DNA of 64,000 bases. It comes from Anseranas semipalmata. Taxonomy: Eukaryota > Chordata > Aves > Anseriformes > Anseranatidae. The stretch covers positions 502,256 to 566,255 of the forward strand of contig VXAA01000613.1 in the NCBI GenBank assembly GCA_013399115.1, given 5' to 3'. The translations under genes were made by a program, and so were the position numbers. Shown one piece after another: positions 1 to 13,400 of this stretch. Positions within the stretch are counted from its first letter, which is position 1; each line of letters opens with the position of its first letter. The notes beneath the pieces were generated by a model. That model made no database searches. It was not told where the DNA came from and saw only the letters and a list, made by a program, of their open reading frames with translations.

Positions 1-3000
1 GTCCCTCAAATAGTTTCAGTCAATTCTGTTGGCCATCATATCAACCATGAGGCCTGGAAATATTTCTAACAAAACATGAGTCTCACCCCATTGCAAAACC
101 TCTCAGAGGAGCAACAAATATCAGCGAAGTGTCTGTTCTCCGAGGAAGAGGTTAACTTAGAACTGTAGTTCTGCCCGATGCTGAAGCAGTCTCCATCAGT
201 GGGACGAGAAGGTTGCGATGCTTCTCGTGCCTCGAACTAATGATTGCATTCCTGGCATCAAACACAAAAGCAGAGGCTGGCAAAAGCCCGAAGCGACAGA
301 AGATGGACCCCGATCCAAAGTGCAAGCCTGAATCCTTCAGGGCTGTTGCAGGTTAAAAGCCTGGCCAAACCGAGACAAGGAGAGCAAGGAGGGTGCACTG
401 CTGCTCAGCACCCCGTCTGCTGGGAAGATTTGCCAGGACATCCGGGTAACTGGGGCAGACCACATACAGTTGTCATTGGTATTTACAAGCAGGAGCCCGT
501 CCCAGCCATCAGCTTACTTATAGATCTCTGTTGTTGCCACACACACCTTGCAAATGCACGCTAATAAAGGAGATAGCAGCTCCAGCACCCTGCTCCTGCG
601 CAGGACACAGACAGTTCCTTGACTTTCAGTACCAGACCTTGAAAAAGTTTAGTGCAAATCTTCTGTGTTTATTTGTTTTCATTTATTTTCTCCATTACGT
701 TTTCAACGATCAATAGCATTATTTGAATAAAAACGCACTATGTGCAAGAGCAAATGCCACACCAAGAATACCAATTGAACACGCTGCCTTGAAGTGAAGC
801 CACCGATGGAGAACGTAATTCTCCTGGGGAGCAAGAGGCCACCAGACCTCGGTACCGGCACACCACTGAGCCACACTCCTTACAGAGCACTGAAGGGAAC
901 AAAGAGGAGAGAAAAGCAAAGCAAAGAACCAAATCCCAACTTCAAAAGCCTTTCCATTTCAAAGCGTCGCGCGAACATTAACCGACTTGTCTTCCCAACA
1001 CCTCTTTGCAGCAGGCGCTGTTATTTTCCGTACTGCAGGAGCAGCTCGGTTGCAGCCCCAGCCTGAAGCTCTGCAGGTTGGAGCTCGCGCAGCCGGCGCT
1101 GCTCCAGCACCAGGTCCCCTGGGTTCCAGCCCTGCCCAGAGCCCCCAGGCTCTGCTGGGGCAGAGAAGGGGCAGCACGCGCGAGTTCTTCGCCAACATGA
1201 ACCCTCGTGTTTATTACACCCTTATAGATTATACAGCAGCATGCATCATCCAGAACAGCATCCATCATCCAGAACAGCATCCGTCCTCATGGCAAACGCC
1301 AGACAAACCCTGGTTTCCTCTTTCGAGTGTGGGATGCTAACGGCAGGGCTCCCTCCTGCATTGTGGCCCAGGACGGAGACCGGCGGGCACCTTCCCACTG
1401 CCCGCACCCCGAGCCTCCTCCTTACAGCTGACACAGGCAGGGCAAGGCTCGGCCACGCTCCGAGCCCAGAGCTCCTTTCCCGCTGCTTTTCCCAGGCATC
1501 CTCCACAGCAATCCCAGCCTGCGGCACCAGCTTAAGAAATCAAAGCACAGCGACTTGAAGCACCGCTTATAGCTTAGCTTTTGCTGCTGCTCTTAACCCC
1601 AGCAACCTTTCCGGCTCTGCCCTGCCAACACAGAGGAAAACAAGGCACTTGACAGGCTCCCTCCTCCTGCTCCTGGCCGCCTCCTCGCCGGTGGAGCATC
1701 TCCCCAGGGAGGGAAGATCAAGGCAAGCACCGGCTCCCTGTCTGAAAGATGAGGAGATATATTCTAGCCGACATTCAGCACTACCAATGTTTTATGAGCT
1801 TTGGAATCCAGTTAGTTAGCCAATATTTTACTTAGCTCCAGTCTAGATTTAAAAACTTGACCTTCTCCGGGCACCCATCTGCGTTGCATTTCATTCAGTC
1901 CCATTCGGCCAAGCATGCCAAGTACAAGATTATTTATCCCCGTTTTTACTGAAGCACTGTTATTTGTTCATTTGTACTATTAAAAAAAAAAATCAATAAA
2001 AAGATGGGGCTCTCTAAGCAGACTCTTCAGGCACCCACACAGCTCTTGAAGGCAGTTATCAAATATAGCAAGCGGCAAATGACCCAGAGCAAGTCTTCTC
2101 CTGGCCAGAGAGGCTGTAAATCAGGGCACAAAGCAGCCCCGATCCTTCTCCTGTTGTTGAGGCAATTGCAAATTGCTTTTCGTCTACGAGTAGGGCAGCA
2201 GTTTGGATGCAGCACAGAGCCCCTCTGGACCCAGAAGTGCTTTATGGGGGAAAATCACCACGGTTTGATGATGGAAAAGCCAAAGAACAGAGCAAGGCAT
2301 CGACTGCCTGGCTGGCCAACTGCAGCTACAAGTGCAACAAAACCCACAGACCAAGAGGGGAGATCTCTTGGAGGGGATGAGCCCCCCAAAACCACTGGCA
2401 CAGCTCCCACACCAGGGGCTGAGCAGCTGCAGCACAAGCGATTGGCAACAACAGCACCGACACGGGCACCGGGACCTGGTTCCTTTATCTCCTGCTTACA
2501 GATAGAAATACTGCAGTAATGATGCTAATTAGTGCCCCTCTGTGCTCAGCTGGCTGGCACGCACGGAGCACAGGCACGGTGCACCCGCTTGTGCGACGCA
2601 CGGGAACAAGCCACAGCCAGCGGTTCCCCATCGCATCTCAGCGCAGCAACCCTGCTGCACGCGAGCGGCCGCCGTCCTCCTCCTCATGCCACCTGCCTAA
2701 AGTAATAATAGATGGAACAATTGCATTTTAATAAAGAAAATTGATTTTGTTTGGTTTATTCATTAACAAATGTGAGCACACGCCGATCGGGAATGATTTA
2801 TGCCCACAATTTGCAAAATTATTTCTCTATTGATCAGCACAGGTTTGTTTTCTTGTAGGTTTAGCCATTTAGAGGAATAGCACTCAGGTGGGCAAATTAA
2901 TCAGTCTTAAGTACAGCCCCCCTATGGAGAGGGACCCTGGAGAGAGCACAGGGTTTTGGCAAGCCCTGGTGCTGCTGCAACCCCTCACTGAAATGAGCTT

Positions 3001-4083
3001 TATCCTCACAAAACAGCCAGCACAAGGCTTTCAGCACCACTAAGATCAAGTTTCAGAAGTTCTCGCTGCTTCTGATCAAAACCAGAGTGACCTGAGTCCT
3101 GCAAGACTTTCCTTTTGAGGCTCTCCCATGCAGTCCTCTGCCCTGAACTCACCCCAGCTCAAGCAGCATCACCTCGGCCCCATGCCTTGCCTGCATTTTC
3201 GGCCACACAACAGTCAGGAGGGACAGCCCCTCCACCCGGCCAACACCACCGCAGCAAAGCAAAGGGCAAGCCGTAGGGAAGGTGCGGCGCAGAGCTGGTG
3301 CATATGGATCCATACGCAGCATCACCGCGCGTTGCTCACGGCACAGACTCCTACCTGGGACAGAGTGCAACGAACAAGGAGCGGCAGATTGCAGTCTGCT
3401 GGGTGGTTATCGCTGCAAGGCAGAGCAACGCAAAGCCTCTGTCAGCGCTACGGGAACAGGCACGCACCTGCCAACAAACCCCATTGCGTGCAGCCCGACC
3501 CGTTACTGCCTCCTGCTCCCTGCTCTGCCTCCCGGCAGGGCTGATGGATGGGGCTGCGCACTCTGCTTATCGGCTCCAGCGCAAAGCCAGGCAGCGATAT
3601 CAGCGGAGAGGGGCTCAAGCAAAGCTGCGTGGAAGCAGACAGGGAGTAATCATATGGGCTCATCTCTTCAACCAAAGCCAGCTTTTAAGGACCATTTAGG
3701 CACTTTCCTTAATCTCGGTGCTTGCAACAGAACCCAATAAATCACGGAGCAGCTCCCCCAGCAGCAGCCACACCACTGCTCCCTGCAAACTCGGCTCTCC
3801 CCAAACCTTTCCCCGTGCCAGAGGGAAGCATCCTGCTAACACACTGAACCTCGCATGAAACACACGCCCAGGGCACAGTCGCTGCCTGCACGCATGGAGT
3901 GATGTATGGCGCGAACACAGCCCCGACCCTGCAAACACAGCATGCAAGGGGACTTGTTTCCATCTTTGCAAACGTCAGGGCCTATTCTTTCCTGAATGAG
4001 ATATGTACGTGGCAGGGTGATATTAAATTACAAGTCAAATAACACAAAGGCTTTTAATTACATGCCAAACAGTAGCTGCTGTC
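1..4083. other. Non-coding upstream flank, segment 1
   Basis: I recognise no gene here. Open frames in this stretch are short, overlap on both strands and match no family I know. It holds a perfect 19-bp tandem duplication at 1244-1281, an A-run followed by AATAAA-like sequence near 1981-2000, and an AT-rich patch at 2695-2860. A second AT-rich patch at about 4010-4075 carries TTAATTACA-type homeodomain-like sites. The + strand is rich in A and C. In mammals the region 5' of SNX19 faces NTM, so this is probably intergenic or a distant intron of a minus-strand neighbour, but no exon of such a gene is visible. Confidence 0.6.
1244..1281. repeat. 19-bp perfect tandem duplication
   Basis: Two back-to-back identical copies of CATCATCCAGAACAGCATC occupy 1244-1262 and 1263-1281. 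This is a short two-copy minisatellite in non-coding DNA, and copy number could vary between individuals. Confidence 0.9.
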
Positions 4084-4143
4084 AGAGGAGACACTGGGCT
4101 CAATGGCCCATCAGGCTGTTCCGCTCTGGCAATTCCTATCTAC
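4084..4143 (+). mobile_element. Probable CR1-type LINE 3'-end fragment
   Basis: About 60 bases read like the 3' terminus of sauropsid CR1 LINEs as I remember it. There is an ACTGGGCT..ATGG..C block, then a CTG-rich stretch, then TGGCAATTC followed by a short TCCTATC-type tail. Only the extreme 3' end is recognisable, which is normal for 5'-truncated CR1 copies. No reverse transcriptase is encoded. The match is from memory of the consensus and the copy is diverged, so the family is inferred. Confidence 0.45.
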
Positions 4144-5102
4144 CCGGTAAAAGTCCAGGAAATTGGATCGGTAATGGGAACGGGGGCCTTTCACCTCCAG
4201 ACCAGCCATTCAAATCCAGCCCAGGAGGAAGAAGCAAAGTCATTACCAGCCCAGCAGCAGCCAGTGGGCCTGCAAGCCCCGAGGAGCGCGAGGGAGCAGG
4301 ACCGAGCACCCTGCACAGCCCCTGCAGCCCAGGGCTGTCACCCCGCACTGGGAGGGATGCTGCAGAGCGGAGCGTGGGCTCCGACTCGGTCCTCCTGGCT
4401 GTGGTTAGCGGCTTCCATCACCCCCCCGGGTACAGCTCAGGCCACGAGCATGTGGATGTCCCCTGTGCTTCATGGAAAGCACTCACAGCATTTACACTCC
4501 TCGCCCAGCATGCATGCAAGCAGCGTGCTCTAAGCAGAGATGAAGGCTGTGCTTTAATGCCAGCTGTTTGTTGTTTTTTTTTTTTCCCCTCACTGCAGAA
4601 CCACCCCCTCCTAAATTTGTGGTTTTACCCTCGCAGCCCCCCACCAGGTGGGCAAGCATTGTGCTCACCACCAAGGGCAAGGCAGCACAGCACCGAGAAA
4701 CGAGGGACTGCGGCCACAGCAGGGCTTTGGGGCACATCTGGGAAGCGAGCAGAGCGCGCCTGCATTGCAGCCCAGCCCATTAACAACTCCCTCCCCAGGC
4801 ATGCAGAGGACTCATAGCAGGGACAAAGGGCCGAGCTGCCTCACCAGCATGCTGCCGTCAAGGTGTAAATCTGGGGGGGAAAATAGACATTTGAGTGCAG
4901 TTGTTCCTGGGCACGTTACACGAATCCACGCACCACCCGCTTTGGTACCCAGGCTGTCGCATCTGCAAGCTCTGCCTCCAATCTGTAAGGCTAATTTGTT
5001 CAACAGCTTTGTTCTCCCTTGGGAGCGGGGTCGTTGGTCACAGAAGATTGATTAAGCTTTTGGTGCATCAACGTTAATGAAAATCAACACTGTCTAATGA
5101 GT

Positions 5103-5129
5103 GCTTTTTATGGCAGCCCCATAAAAAGC
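5103..5129. repeat. Perfect 11-bp inverted repeat, Cdx/Hox-like sites
   Basis: GCTTTTTATGG (5103-5113), a 5-base loop CAGCC, and CCATAAAAAGC (5119-5129) form a perfect inverted repeat. Each arm contains TTTTATGG/CCATAAAA, the core preferred by Cdx and posterior Hox homeodomains. It sits in an AT-rich, TAAT-containing patch (about 5045-5130). A paired transcription-factor site is the likeliest reading; a hairpin in RNA is also possible. Function is inferred. Confidence 0.5.
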
Positions 5130-7156
5130 GTTAGGACAGGTAAACAAAGTAACAGCCAGACAAATCAACAAGGTCCTGTCCTCCCAAGCCCCTTCTTGTC
5201 CCTGCTCCTCCCTCCCAGGCATGGGAAAAGCCATCTGCTAGATGGGGACTGTCCCCACATGTCCCAGGGGATGGGACGTCTGCACAACCTGCACTTGCCT
5301 TTGCCAGGCTCTCGCATTTCTGCAGACCCATCTTTGGCACGAGCCGCCTGCGGCTGCATCCCCAGCAAGGAAGACATGAGGAACTCGACTCCAATGGCAC
5401 CAGGGTTTTCTTTTTGAAGGCTCACTCCTTGCAAAACAAACAAAATAATAAGCAAGGGCTACCCTGACCTGGGTATTTAGTTTCTGAAGGCCAGCCAAAG
5501 AGACTGTCAGACCAAAGACCTCCCCAGCCCTCTTCTGGGCTCCAAAATGATGCTCAATCAGGAAAATCACAGGTAAGCAAATTCACACAGCTATGGCACC
5601 AGGGCTGCAACCTGCCAGCTGGGGAACTGGTGCTGCCATAGCACAGAAACGTCCAGCAGAGCTTTTATTTCTTCCCACAGGGCTCCAGCACTTCAATCCA
5701 GATCTTCCGAGCCATCCTTTAGAGGCTCCAGAGCTGAACGGGGTGATTGCAGGAGGCTTCTTGTTACAGGACATCATTAAAAGTAATGTGCTTGAACTGC
5801 AGTCAGCAGGGCCTTGCCAGGGATGTGCAGGGGAAAGGCAAGCTCTCTGATCTTGGAGAGAGAGAACAATCTATTAAAAAGGAATTTAGCCTCTCGTGTA
5901 GAGCCATCAAATGGTTGGAAAGCCCTGGTCTCTGCCTCCAAGCTCTTATAGCCTTCAAGGACAGAAAAAAATCCAGGCTTCCTCCAACTGCATTTGAATA
6001 TTTAATGTAAAAGGAAAAAGTCAGCTCTTGTACCTCTTTGGCACCCACTCGTTTGGCCAGGAGAACCACAGCACTGCCAGCTCCTGTGCTTTTATCCCAG
6101 TGACAGGTCCTTCCCCTCAGAGCACCAGCTCAAGTCGCATGAGTGGGACAAAAAAAAGTAATAATTTCTGGTCAAATATGTGCACACACGCAAAGAATTA
6201 TTTCTGAGGCTAGGCAGAAAGTCTTGCACACATGACACCCCTCTGAAGGGCCAGATAATCCATAAAATCCTCGGGTCTCTTCCGTGCAGCCCACCCAGCC
6301 GCTCCTCATCCCATCACGGCTCCCGTTTCACCTGCACACCCCTTGCTAGTGCCAGAAGCCAGCAGCATAATCCTTGTACAGCATAATATTTTTATCGATG
6401 CCGCGAGTTCCCATGCACACAGCCCCTTGTATCTTTTTGGTCTTGGCAATGTATTATTCATGTGCTCCCTTGTTCCTGTACAAGCTGAGAAAAATGGAGA
6501 AAGATTAATTCCCAGGGAAAAAAAATAAATAAGCAGGATTGCTTTTTTTTTATTATTATTATATAAAAAAAGGACTGTGATCCATTCAAAGAGCTGCCTT
6601 CTCCATGCAGCCCGTGTCACTGCTGATTGAGTTTCTTCTCTCCTCAGCTCCTGGTTGTTGGAGTATCTTGTCTCCTTAGTATTACTGTCGCACTTCCTTT
6701 TCATACGCCTGAAATATATACTATTGTGTTCCGACTTTTAGTTTTTGTGCAGGGATCCCTTTCATGTCTCATCTTCTGTAAGGTCCTTTTTTCTTGGCAG
6801 TCAAGTGCATGAATGTTTGCTGCCAGGAGATTTTGCTTCTATTGTATTCCAGACATATTATAACATATTTTTTTGTTCTATATTGTCTGTGAGGTGTTCC
6901 AGGGGTATTTTTTCATGCTAGCATGACTTTCTCCCACGTGGATGCTGCCTGCCTGCCTCCTGGCCCTGCAAGCAGGAGAGCACAGCCTTGCAGGACTGGT
7001 AAGAGGGCAGAGAGCTCGGCCAGCGCTGCCCCGGGTCCCGATTGAACTAATTAGCTTTCCCCACGCTACGTGGGGTTTTATTGCCGGTCTGCAGAACTGG
7101 GGCACTGAACAGCAGAGTGGCTCACACCAGGCCACACAAAGTCAGGAGCTGAGATT

Positions 7157-7181
7157 AAAAAAAAAAAAAAAAAAAAAAAAA
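7157..7181 (+). repeat. Poly-A run, 25 bases
   Basis: An uninterrupted run of 25 A follows GAGATT. No recognisable SINE, LINE or processed pseudogene body lies directly upstream, and I found no flanking target-site duplication. It is treated as a simple repeat. Confidence 0.9.
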
Positions 7182-8976
7182 GCAGCCAGGGAGCTCTGTC
7201 CCAGAGTCTGAGAGAGGACTTTGCTGCTAATCCTGACCTGAATCGCCACGGGACCATTTTCCACTGCTAAGAACAGAGCAGTTTCTGCTGCTGCTGCTTC
7301 TTGGAACTTGGGTAACAATTTTCAACATCAAGCCAAGTCCCAGAAGTGTGACACCAGAGAGGAGCAGCAATTTTTATGAAAGCCAGAAGCACGAGCCTCC
7401 AAGAGCCTGCCCTCTGCCCCAGGGAACCAGGATGCTAAACCATTTCTCAGCAAGATGTTTGTGCGACTGCAGGAGCCAGCGAAGGAGGAGGTTCTGCATC
7501 ACCTCGGGGTGCTGAGAGGCGGGGTACAAGCACATCCCTCTGGAAAACCCAGCCTCAACCACGGGATGCCCTTGGCTGCAGAGGACAGGCTGTGCCTTCC
7601 TGCCCTGCCCGTGCCAGGGAGGGAAATCGGCTCACTTAAGCCACTTCAGCATGCACTAAGCCAACCGCTCGAAATGACGTGGATAAAGCTTTGCTGCTCA
7701 CGCTAAGGCAAGCTTTGTCCTTCTCGCGATGCGGGAACATGCATTTTGGTTGCTTGGTGGTGTCAAAGCAACACTCCTCCGTCTACCAAGCTAAAGGAAT
7801 CCTTCCCGCAGCTCAGCCGGGTTCCTCAGGCTCCGTTGCCTCCTCACATCCTACTCCCCACCTCTCCGCATCAAGAAAACCCCCACCGCCCCCCGCCAGC
7901 CTGCCCAGCTTCGCCAGCACAACCCAATCACATGCCTCAAAGGCAATGGCCTCAGCGCATGGGGCGATTCTAATTCCCGTGTCCTCTACAAGTGAAAACA
8001 TCAGAAAATCCAGAGTTTATACAGCTTCAAACAACTCCACTGGGGGCCTAAAGACCGAGCAGCGTCAGGAGAGATTAGTTCTCCTGTAACACGCTTGCGA
8101 CCAGGCTTTCTGATCTCTATCGGCATCCCTCCAAGAGCAGCTCATTTTTCCATTTGTTCTTCGGACCCCTCTTCTCAACTCTTTGACTAATTATAGTTTG
8201 TTGGTTGTTATGGCAACTATGGATTTCTCTCGGCATCCAACTCTCATGATTTGGCTGCAAATTGAAACACGGGAAGAATACAACCGGGTTTTAAGCCCTA
8301 CTCGCATGCCAGCCTTGCGGGTAAGTCGCCCCACCAAAACAGCCGTCCCATTGGCTTGCTCCTATTGACATTACCCAAGGAGCCTGCAAAGCCAGAGCAG
8401 CACCTTCTGCTCCTCATGGTCAGCAGGAGACAACGTGCCTCTAGCAGGACCACCAGCTCCCTCCTGCCCCAAAGAAGGGGGAGTGGGACCCTGTCACCAA
8501 GCAGACATGCACACCCAATGTCAGCCCTTCATCTCACACCTCCTGCTCCAGTCTTCCCGCAGTCACCTCGTAATCATTTGAGCCAGACGCATACCAGGAG
8601 TTGTGCTGAATTCAGCCAAACCCTTTCCAGATGAGGCTGCCATGCTCGAGCAGGGCTGCACAGCCCAGCTGGGGACCACTTAATTCAGCAGATGCAAGAG
8701 CATACCTGGAGGCCAAAATGAAGGCCTTCTGTCCCTTTCCCTGTTTGTCCTGATCACCTTGTGCACAGACACTCTGATAATGGATATTAACAGTGAGGGA
8801 CGCGAGGCTGAATTGAATTGCAGAAGACTGCTTCCACCAGCAGGCAGCGGGGCACGGCGGCAGCACAGCCCCGCTCTGCATTCCTCGTGCATCCCACCCT
8901 GAGGGCAGGAAGACACCTCTGGGCCCTCTCACAACATTTCTAATTGGAGGCAGTGAAAATAAGGCTTTGTGCTGCA

Positions 8977-8994
8977 TTTTTTTTTTTTTTTTTT
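8977..8994. repeat. Poly-T run, 18 bases
   Basis: An uninterrupted T-run is followed by AAAAA. It is a simple repeat, and no attached retroelement is recognised. Confidence 0.9.
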
Positions 8995-11900
8995 AAAAAC
9001 AGATGTGGCTTTGTTGGCTATGATACACGGTCAAGGTGGTGCAATGGGCTTCACCTGAGCTTGTGCACTATCTCCGAAGCCTCCATTCATTCTGCAAAAC
9101 ATCCCTTGCAGGGAACAGAGCAGGGGGGCAGATTTCCTGCAGGACTGCCTCTACAAGAGAGCTCTTAAGGTGAAAAAATCCTATTTCATCAGCAGCATGG
9201 GACAACCAGATTGGTTAAGTGAGGAAACCACTCACTCCTTCCCCTGAAAGGCGTTTCTGCACAGTAAAGGTCTTCCATACAGCACACAAGCAGCCAATAG
9301 AAATAAGAAAGCAGGTCTCATCCACCCATCATATGTCACACTTGTTTGGTCATGTCTACACTGCACATCAAGCACTCCAGGAAGGATATTCAGCTCCCTC
9401 ATCCTCAGGGACCTGCCTTGTAGCCAGGGCTTTGCAAGTCATGGAACATTTCAGCTTAACCACAAGAGCAATAAAGGATGGCATACCTCAAACCAAATCA
9501 ACGTGAAGCGTTCCCCTTTCCTCACCAAAAAACACAAGCTTCATGATGCTGAAACCCACCCAGAGCAAGTCATTTCATTTTGGGGTACATGATACAGGCA
9601 AAAAAAAGCTGGATTCCCCAACCCAGCCCATGGCTCATTCCCACAGCATCCCCTTTTGGCAGCCCAAGCAATGCATGCTGACCGCATTACAGGAAAACCT
9701 GGGCACGTTTCCTCCTAAATCGGAACAGGGAGCTGCTCTCCCATCTCTCCAGGATGGGCTTCTCTGGTGGGCTGCACTCACTCGTGAGCAACACAATATA
9801 GTGCATTGAAGCAACCCATGGAGAATGGGAAGCCCCACAAAGCACCATCGACAAGTCACCAACACAGAGTAAAACTGGGACATCGTCGCCCACCTGCTGC
9901 TTGCAGGTTTGCAGCCCCCCCATGCACTTTTCTCCCAAACAGATCCAATTTTAGGACCATGGAAAACACACGGTGGAAAGGGAACAGGAGACCCAATTTC
10001 TTGCTATTATTCACAAGATGGTTCGCCTCCTCCTTACAGAGAGCCGCCCGCTAGGGCCGTGGGGAGATGATGAGAAAGTTGCTCTGTGACATTCATGAAG
10101 TGCCTGCTGATGGAGAGCTCTGTTTACCAAGCCAGCTGGGGAGGGACCTACCATCAGCTCCCAGCGTGGAGGAGATCAATACTGTAATTGGGGCTGTTTG
10201 TAGCACATGAACTATTGTAGCAATAGGGGCGATGCACGGGGGGGCACTGGGATGGGCTGGCTGAGCAGGGGCTTGCTGCCCTCTGCCGTGCTGCAGCTCC
10301 TTCACTGGCTATAGCGTGGGTGAAGGAGGGATGGGTTTGCCCCCCCCAGTGCACTAACAGGGAACAGTAACCTCACCCCCTCCTGCAAAGCATGCAGACC
10401 CACGTTCCCCCTGCCCGCCCCAGGTGGGACCCTCGCAGAGCATCCCACATCCCCGCTGCCAGCATGTCCTTCCACAGCTCTGTTTTCCCCTTCAACACAG
10501 ATTTAACGCATAAGAAATCACAAATAAGCCCTTAAAGCGACTTCAGAAGGGCAGCGAGGAAGGAGAAAAAAAAAAAAAATCAGCCACTTAGATTTGGAGG
10601 AAATGGAGAAAATGAAGTGTTACAAGTGACAGCAATCAATAAAGCATCAGGAGCCCAACACCGAGACCCGCACTCAGCCTGGGAGCGCAATTAGACAGCT
10701 AATGATGGTAAAACCCCCTGGCACTGCTGGCAGTGCCTCCCCAGGGACACGGGGCTCCCCTCCTGCGTCCTTTACCATAGTAAAGGCTCTTTGCCAGCAC
10801 GCACCAGCAGGTCTATCTGCCCACATACAAAAGGGAATGAGCGTGAGCTCCATCCCACAGAAAATAAGGGGATGATGGAGGGTCCCAGGCACAGGCATTT
10901 CCACTGGGAGCCACCAGCCTGCAGATACGCTCAGCCTTTCCAAGCAAGAGGTCTTGTTTATAGCAGCAATCCTACCCCCGAGCAGCTGAAGCAGGGCGCC
11001 TATTTCTGACCCCTCCAGGTTGCGATATCCCGATGACCTCTCCTCCCCTGACCCACCTGAAGCAGTGGGGAAGCAGGATCCTTCCCACCCTCCCCATGCA
11101 GGGCAGACACAACAGTACCACATGACCTCAGGTGTCCTAAAGCAGCCCTCCACACCCAGTTTTTGGGAAATCCGGCAGATTCACCCAAGGTGAGATTTCT
11201 CGCCCCCACCGGTGGGTGCTGCGTGGGCACCGGCTGCCATCTCGTGGGCAGCAGGAAGAGAGCGCGGGGCTCTTCCCCCGTGCTCTCCCCTAGGGCTTCT
11301 TCATCCCGTTCACCATTATAAAGCTTTCATCCCAAATCCACGCACTCTGCTCCCGCCGGTGCACGCAGCATCACTTGGGAGGTCACCACGCTGGCTGTAC
11401 ATTTAGGTGAATTATTCATAGGCAGGTATCAAATATTAAAAGCAGAGTTATACTGACATATTCTTTGTATATTCAAGAACATTTTCACCACTAAATTGCT
11501 CTTTCCCTTTTTTCCCCTCCTTTGGATAGTTTCCTAAGCAGCCCGGGGACCTGCTGATACATCATGCTGTTTAATTGCACCTTTGCACTCCCCCACATTC
11601 TCTCCTTGGATGGAGGCTGGCTGGACCTTGCTGGGAGCACAGAAGTCATCCAGGCCAGCAGGCTTTACTTTCCTGGTCCTCTCCAGCAAGGAAAACCCAC
11701 GCTCCAGCCTCTTCCACCTCCTCTACTCAGCCCAGCAGGCTCAGGAGCAAACCTCACTGCCAGCATTGAAAAGAAGCTTGGCCTCTTCAGCTTCGCATCC
11801 TAGAGATGACCAGGTCTCCTGCTCTTCCCCAGGGACACCTTACCAGAGAAGTCCAGAGGAAAGCATCTAACACCACCACCTGCTCCTACTGCTTCTGGTT

Positions 11901-13299
11901 GCCTCTAAAGCCTCTGCCTCCACCCCCAGGAGCCACTGAAATTCTTGCTGATGCCAAGTCTCAGCTCTAATTCCCAAATCCCTCCCTGATGCCGTCATCC
12001 CAAGACACCACCCCTGTCCCCACTCCTGGAGCGGGCTGGAGTCACCTCTGCTCCCACCAAAATGGGGTCTGCGCCTGCTCAGCCCTTTCCTCCTCCCCTG
12101 CCACCTGCAGAAGTCTCCAGGAAAGGAAGGAGAAGAGAAAGGGAACAAATGAATAAACCGGGCATCACCTCCACAGGTATGTGCAATGCAGATGGCCTCG
12201 GGGAAGCCAGTTCAGCCCGATCATCACCCACTCCCAGCTGCGAGGGACGGATCCAGACAGAAGGGCCTGCTCCCTGCAGGATGGGGGGGAAGAGCCCAGG
12301 AAGGAAGGGGCACCAGCAGCACTGGGGGGCCAGCAGCTTTTGCAGGTGGAGTTGCCTCCTCCAAAGCAGGATGGAGATGCTCCATCGCGGGTGTCAAGGA
12401 GAGGCAGGCGGAGACGCTGCGCCAGCCACTTATCGAAACATTAAAGTTCTCCTAAGCTGCCGAGTTAATTTCTCAAACGCCCTTTCAAAGGGCTAGATAA
12501 ATACAATCTGGGAGCATCTCCGCTCCCTTGGCTCACATATCTGTAGTCAGGCGGAGAGATAACATTTCATACAGATTGAGACAGTTTAAGCAAAGGTTGC
12601 TGGCTAACCTTTCCAGCAACGGCTGTTCCCAGAGCTTCGCCATGCTCCGGTGACCATCCCCACGGGGAGCGGGGCAGCAGGGAGCCCCAGCACAAGCTGT
12701 GACACCCAAGTGCTCCCAGCAAGCATCCGCAGGAAGCTGCCTCCCCATAGACTGATTTTTCCCAGCATTACAAGTCATCATCTGCAGGTTTTTCAGTGCT
12801 GGTGACACCGATACTTCCAGGATGGAGTGCCAAAATATTATGTTATTACACCGTGTCCGGAAGTGCAATTCACTCCAACTCAACATCCCAACTCATCTTT
12901 ATCCAGTTCCTAGCATCCTGGCTAAGGCCAAGGGTAGCATCTTTTTCTCCTAGTGAAAAACAGTCTTTTGGAAGTCCCAGCTACAAGCAAAGCTGCAAGT
13001 TCCCCACACAGCGCTGCTTTCACCTCACCTTGCAGTGGGAAGCGCTCACCGCCCTGGCTAGTTTTGGAACTTGGCTCCAAGCTCATCCCTAGGCAGTGCA
13101 GGAAACGGCAGAGGAGCTCTGCACCCGCAGCCTCTGCTGGGCATCACATGGCCCAGGGGGAAGGTTCATGTCTCAGCAGTACCCAAACACCCCCATCCCT
13201 TGCCATAGGAGCCCGCAGGCAAACAGGCAGCTCCACAGCGAGAACATCTCAAAACCCATGGCTGGCAAGGGAGTGAAGGAGGAATACTGGCAAATGACA

Positions 13300-13400
13300 G
13301 AGCCCTTATCTTAATTACAGGCTTATTTGCATTTAAATGAAGGTTATTCTATAATTACCACCAAATGTTTTGTATTGCAGCTGAAATACCTCTCCATGGG
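13300..13400. promoter_or_regulatory. AT-rich candidate regulatory island with octamer site
   Basis: Within C-rich surroundings this 100-bp AT-rich block contains TTAATTA, a perfect POU octamer ATTTGCAT (13,325-13,332) that runs into ATTTAAAT, and ATAATTA. Clustering of an octamer with homeodomain-type TAATTA sites is typical of conserved developmental enhancers. Conservation cannot be tested from one sequence, so the regulatory role is inferred. Confidence 0.3.

Larger units (their letters stand above)
4144..13299. other. Non-coding upstream flank, segment 2
   Basis: I recognise no gene here. The stretch is GC-moderate, often C-rich on the + strand, with many chance open frames of 60-160 codons on both strands. 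It contains the inverted repeat at 5103-5129, a 25-A run at 7157-7181, an 18-T run at 8977-8994 and an A-run near 10,567. AT-rich patches near 6360-6720 and 11,400-11,480 could be regulatory, but nothing specific can be assigned. Confidence 0.55.

Noticed and set aside
3996..4817. 273-codon + strand open frame
   Set aside because: It starts inside AT-rich non-coding DNA, crosses the CR1-like fragment, and is Pro/Ser/Arg-rich with no recognisable domain. Overlapping frames on both strands are typical of chance ORFs in GC-rich DNA.
7140..7185. Poly-A run as the tail of a retroposed gene
   Set aside because: No coding or SINE/LINE body upstream and no target-site duplication seen.
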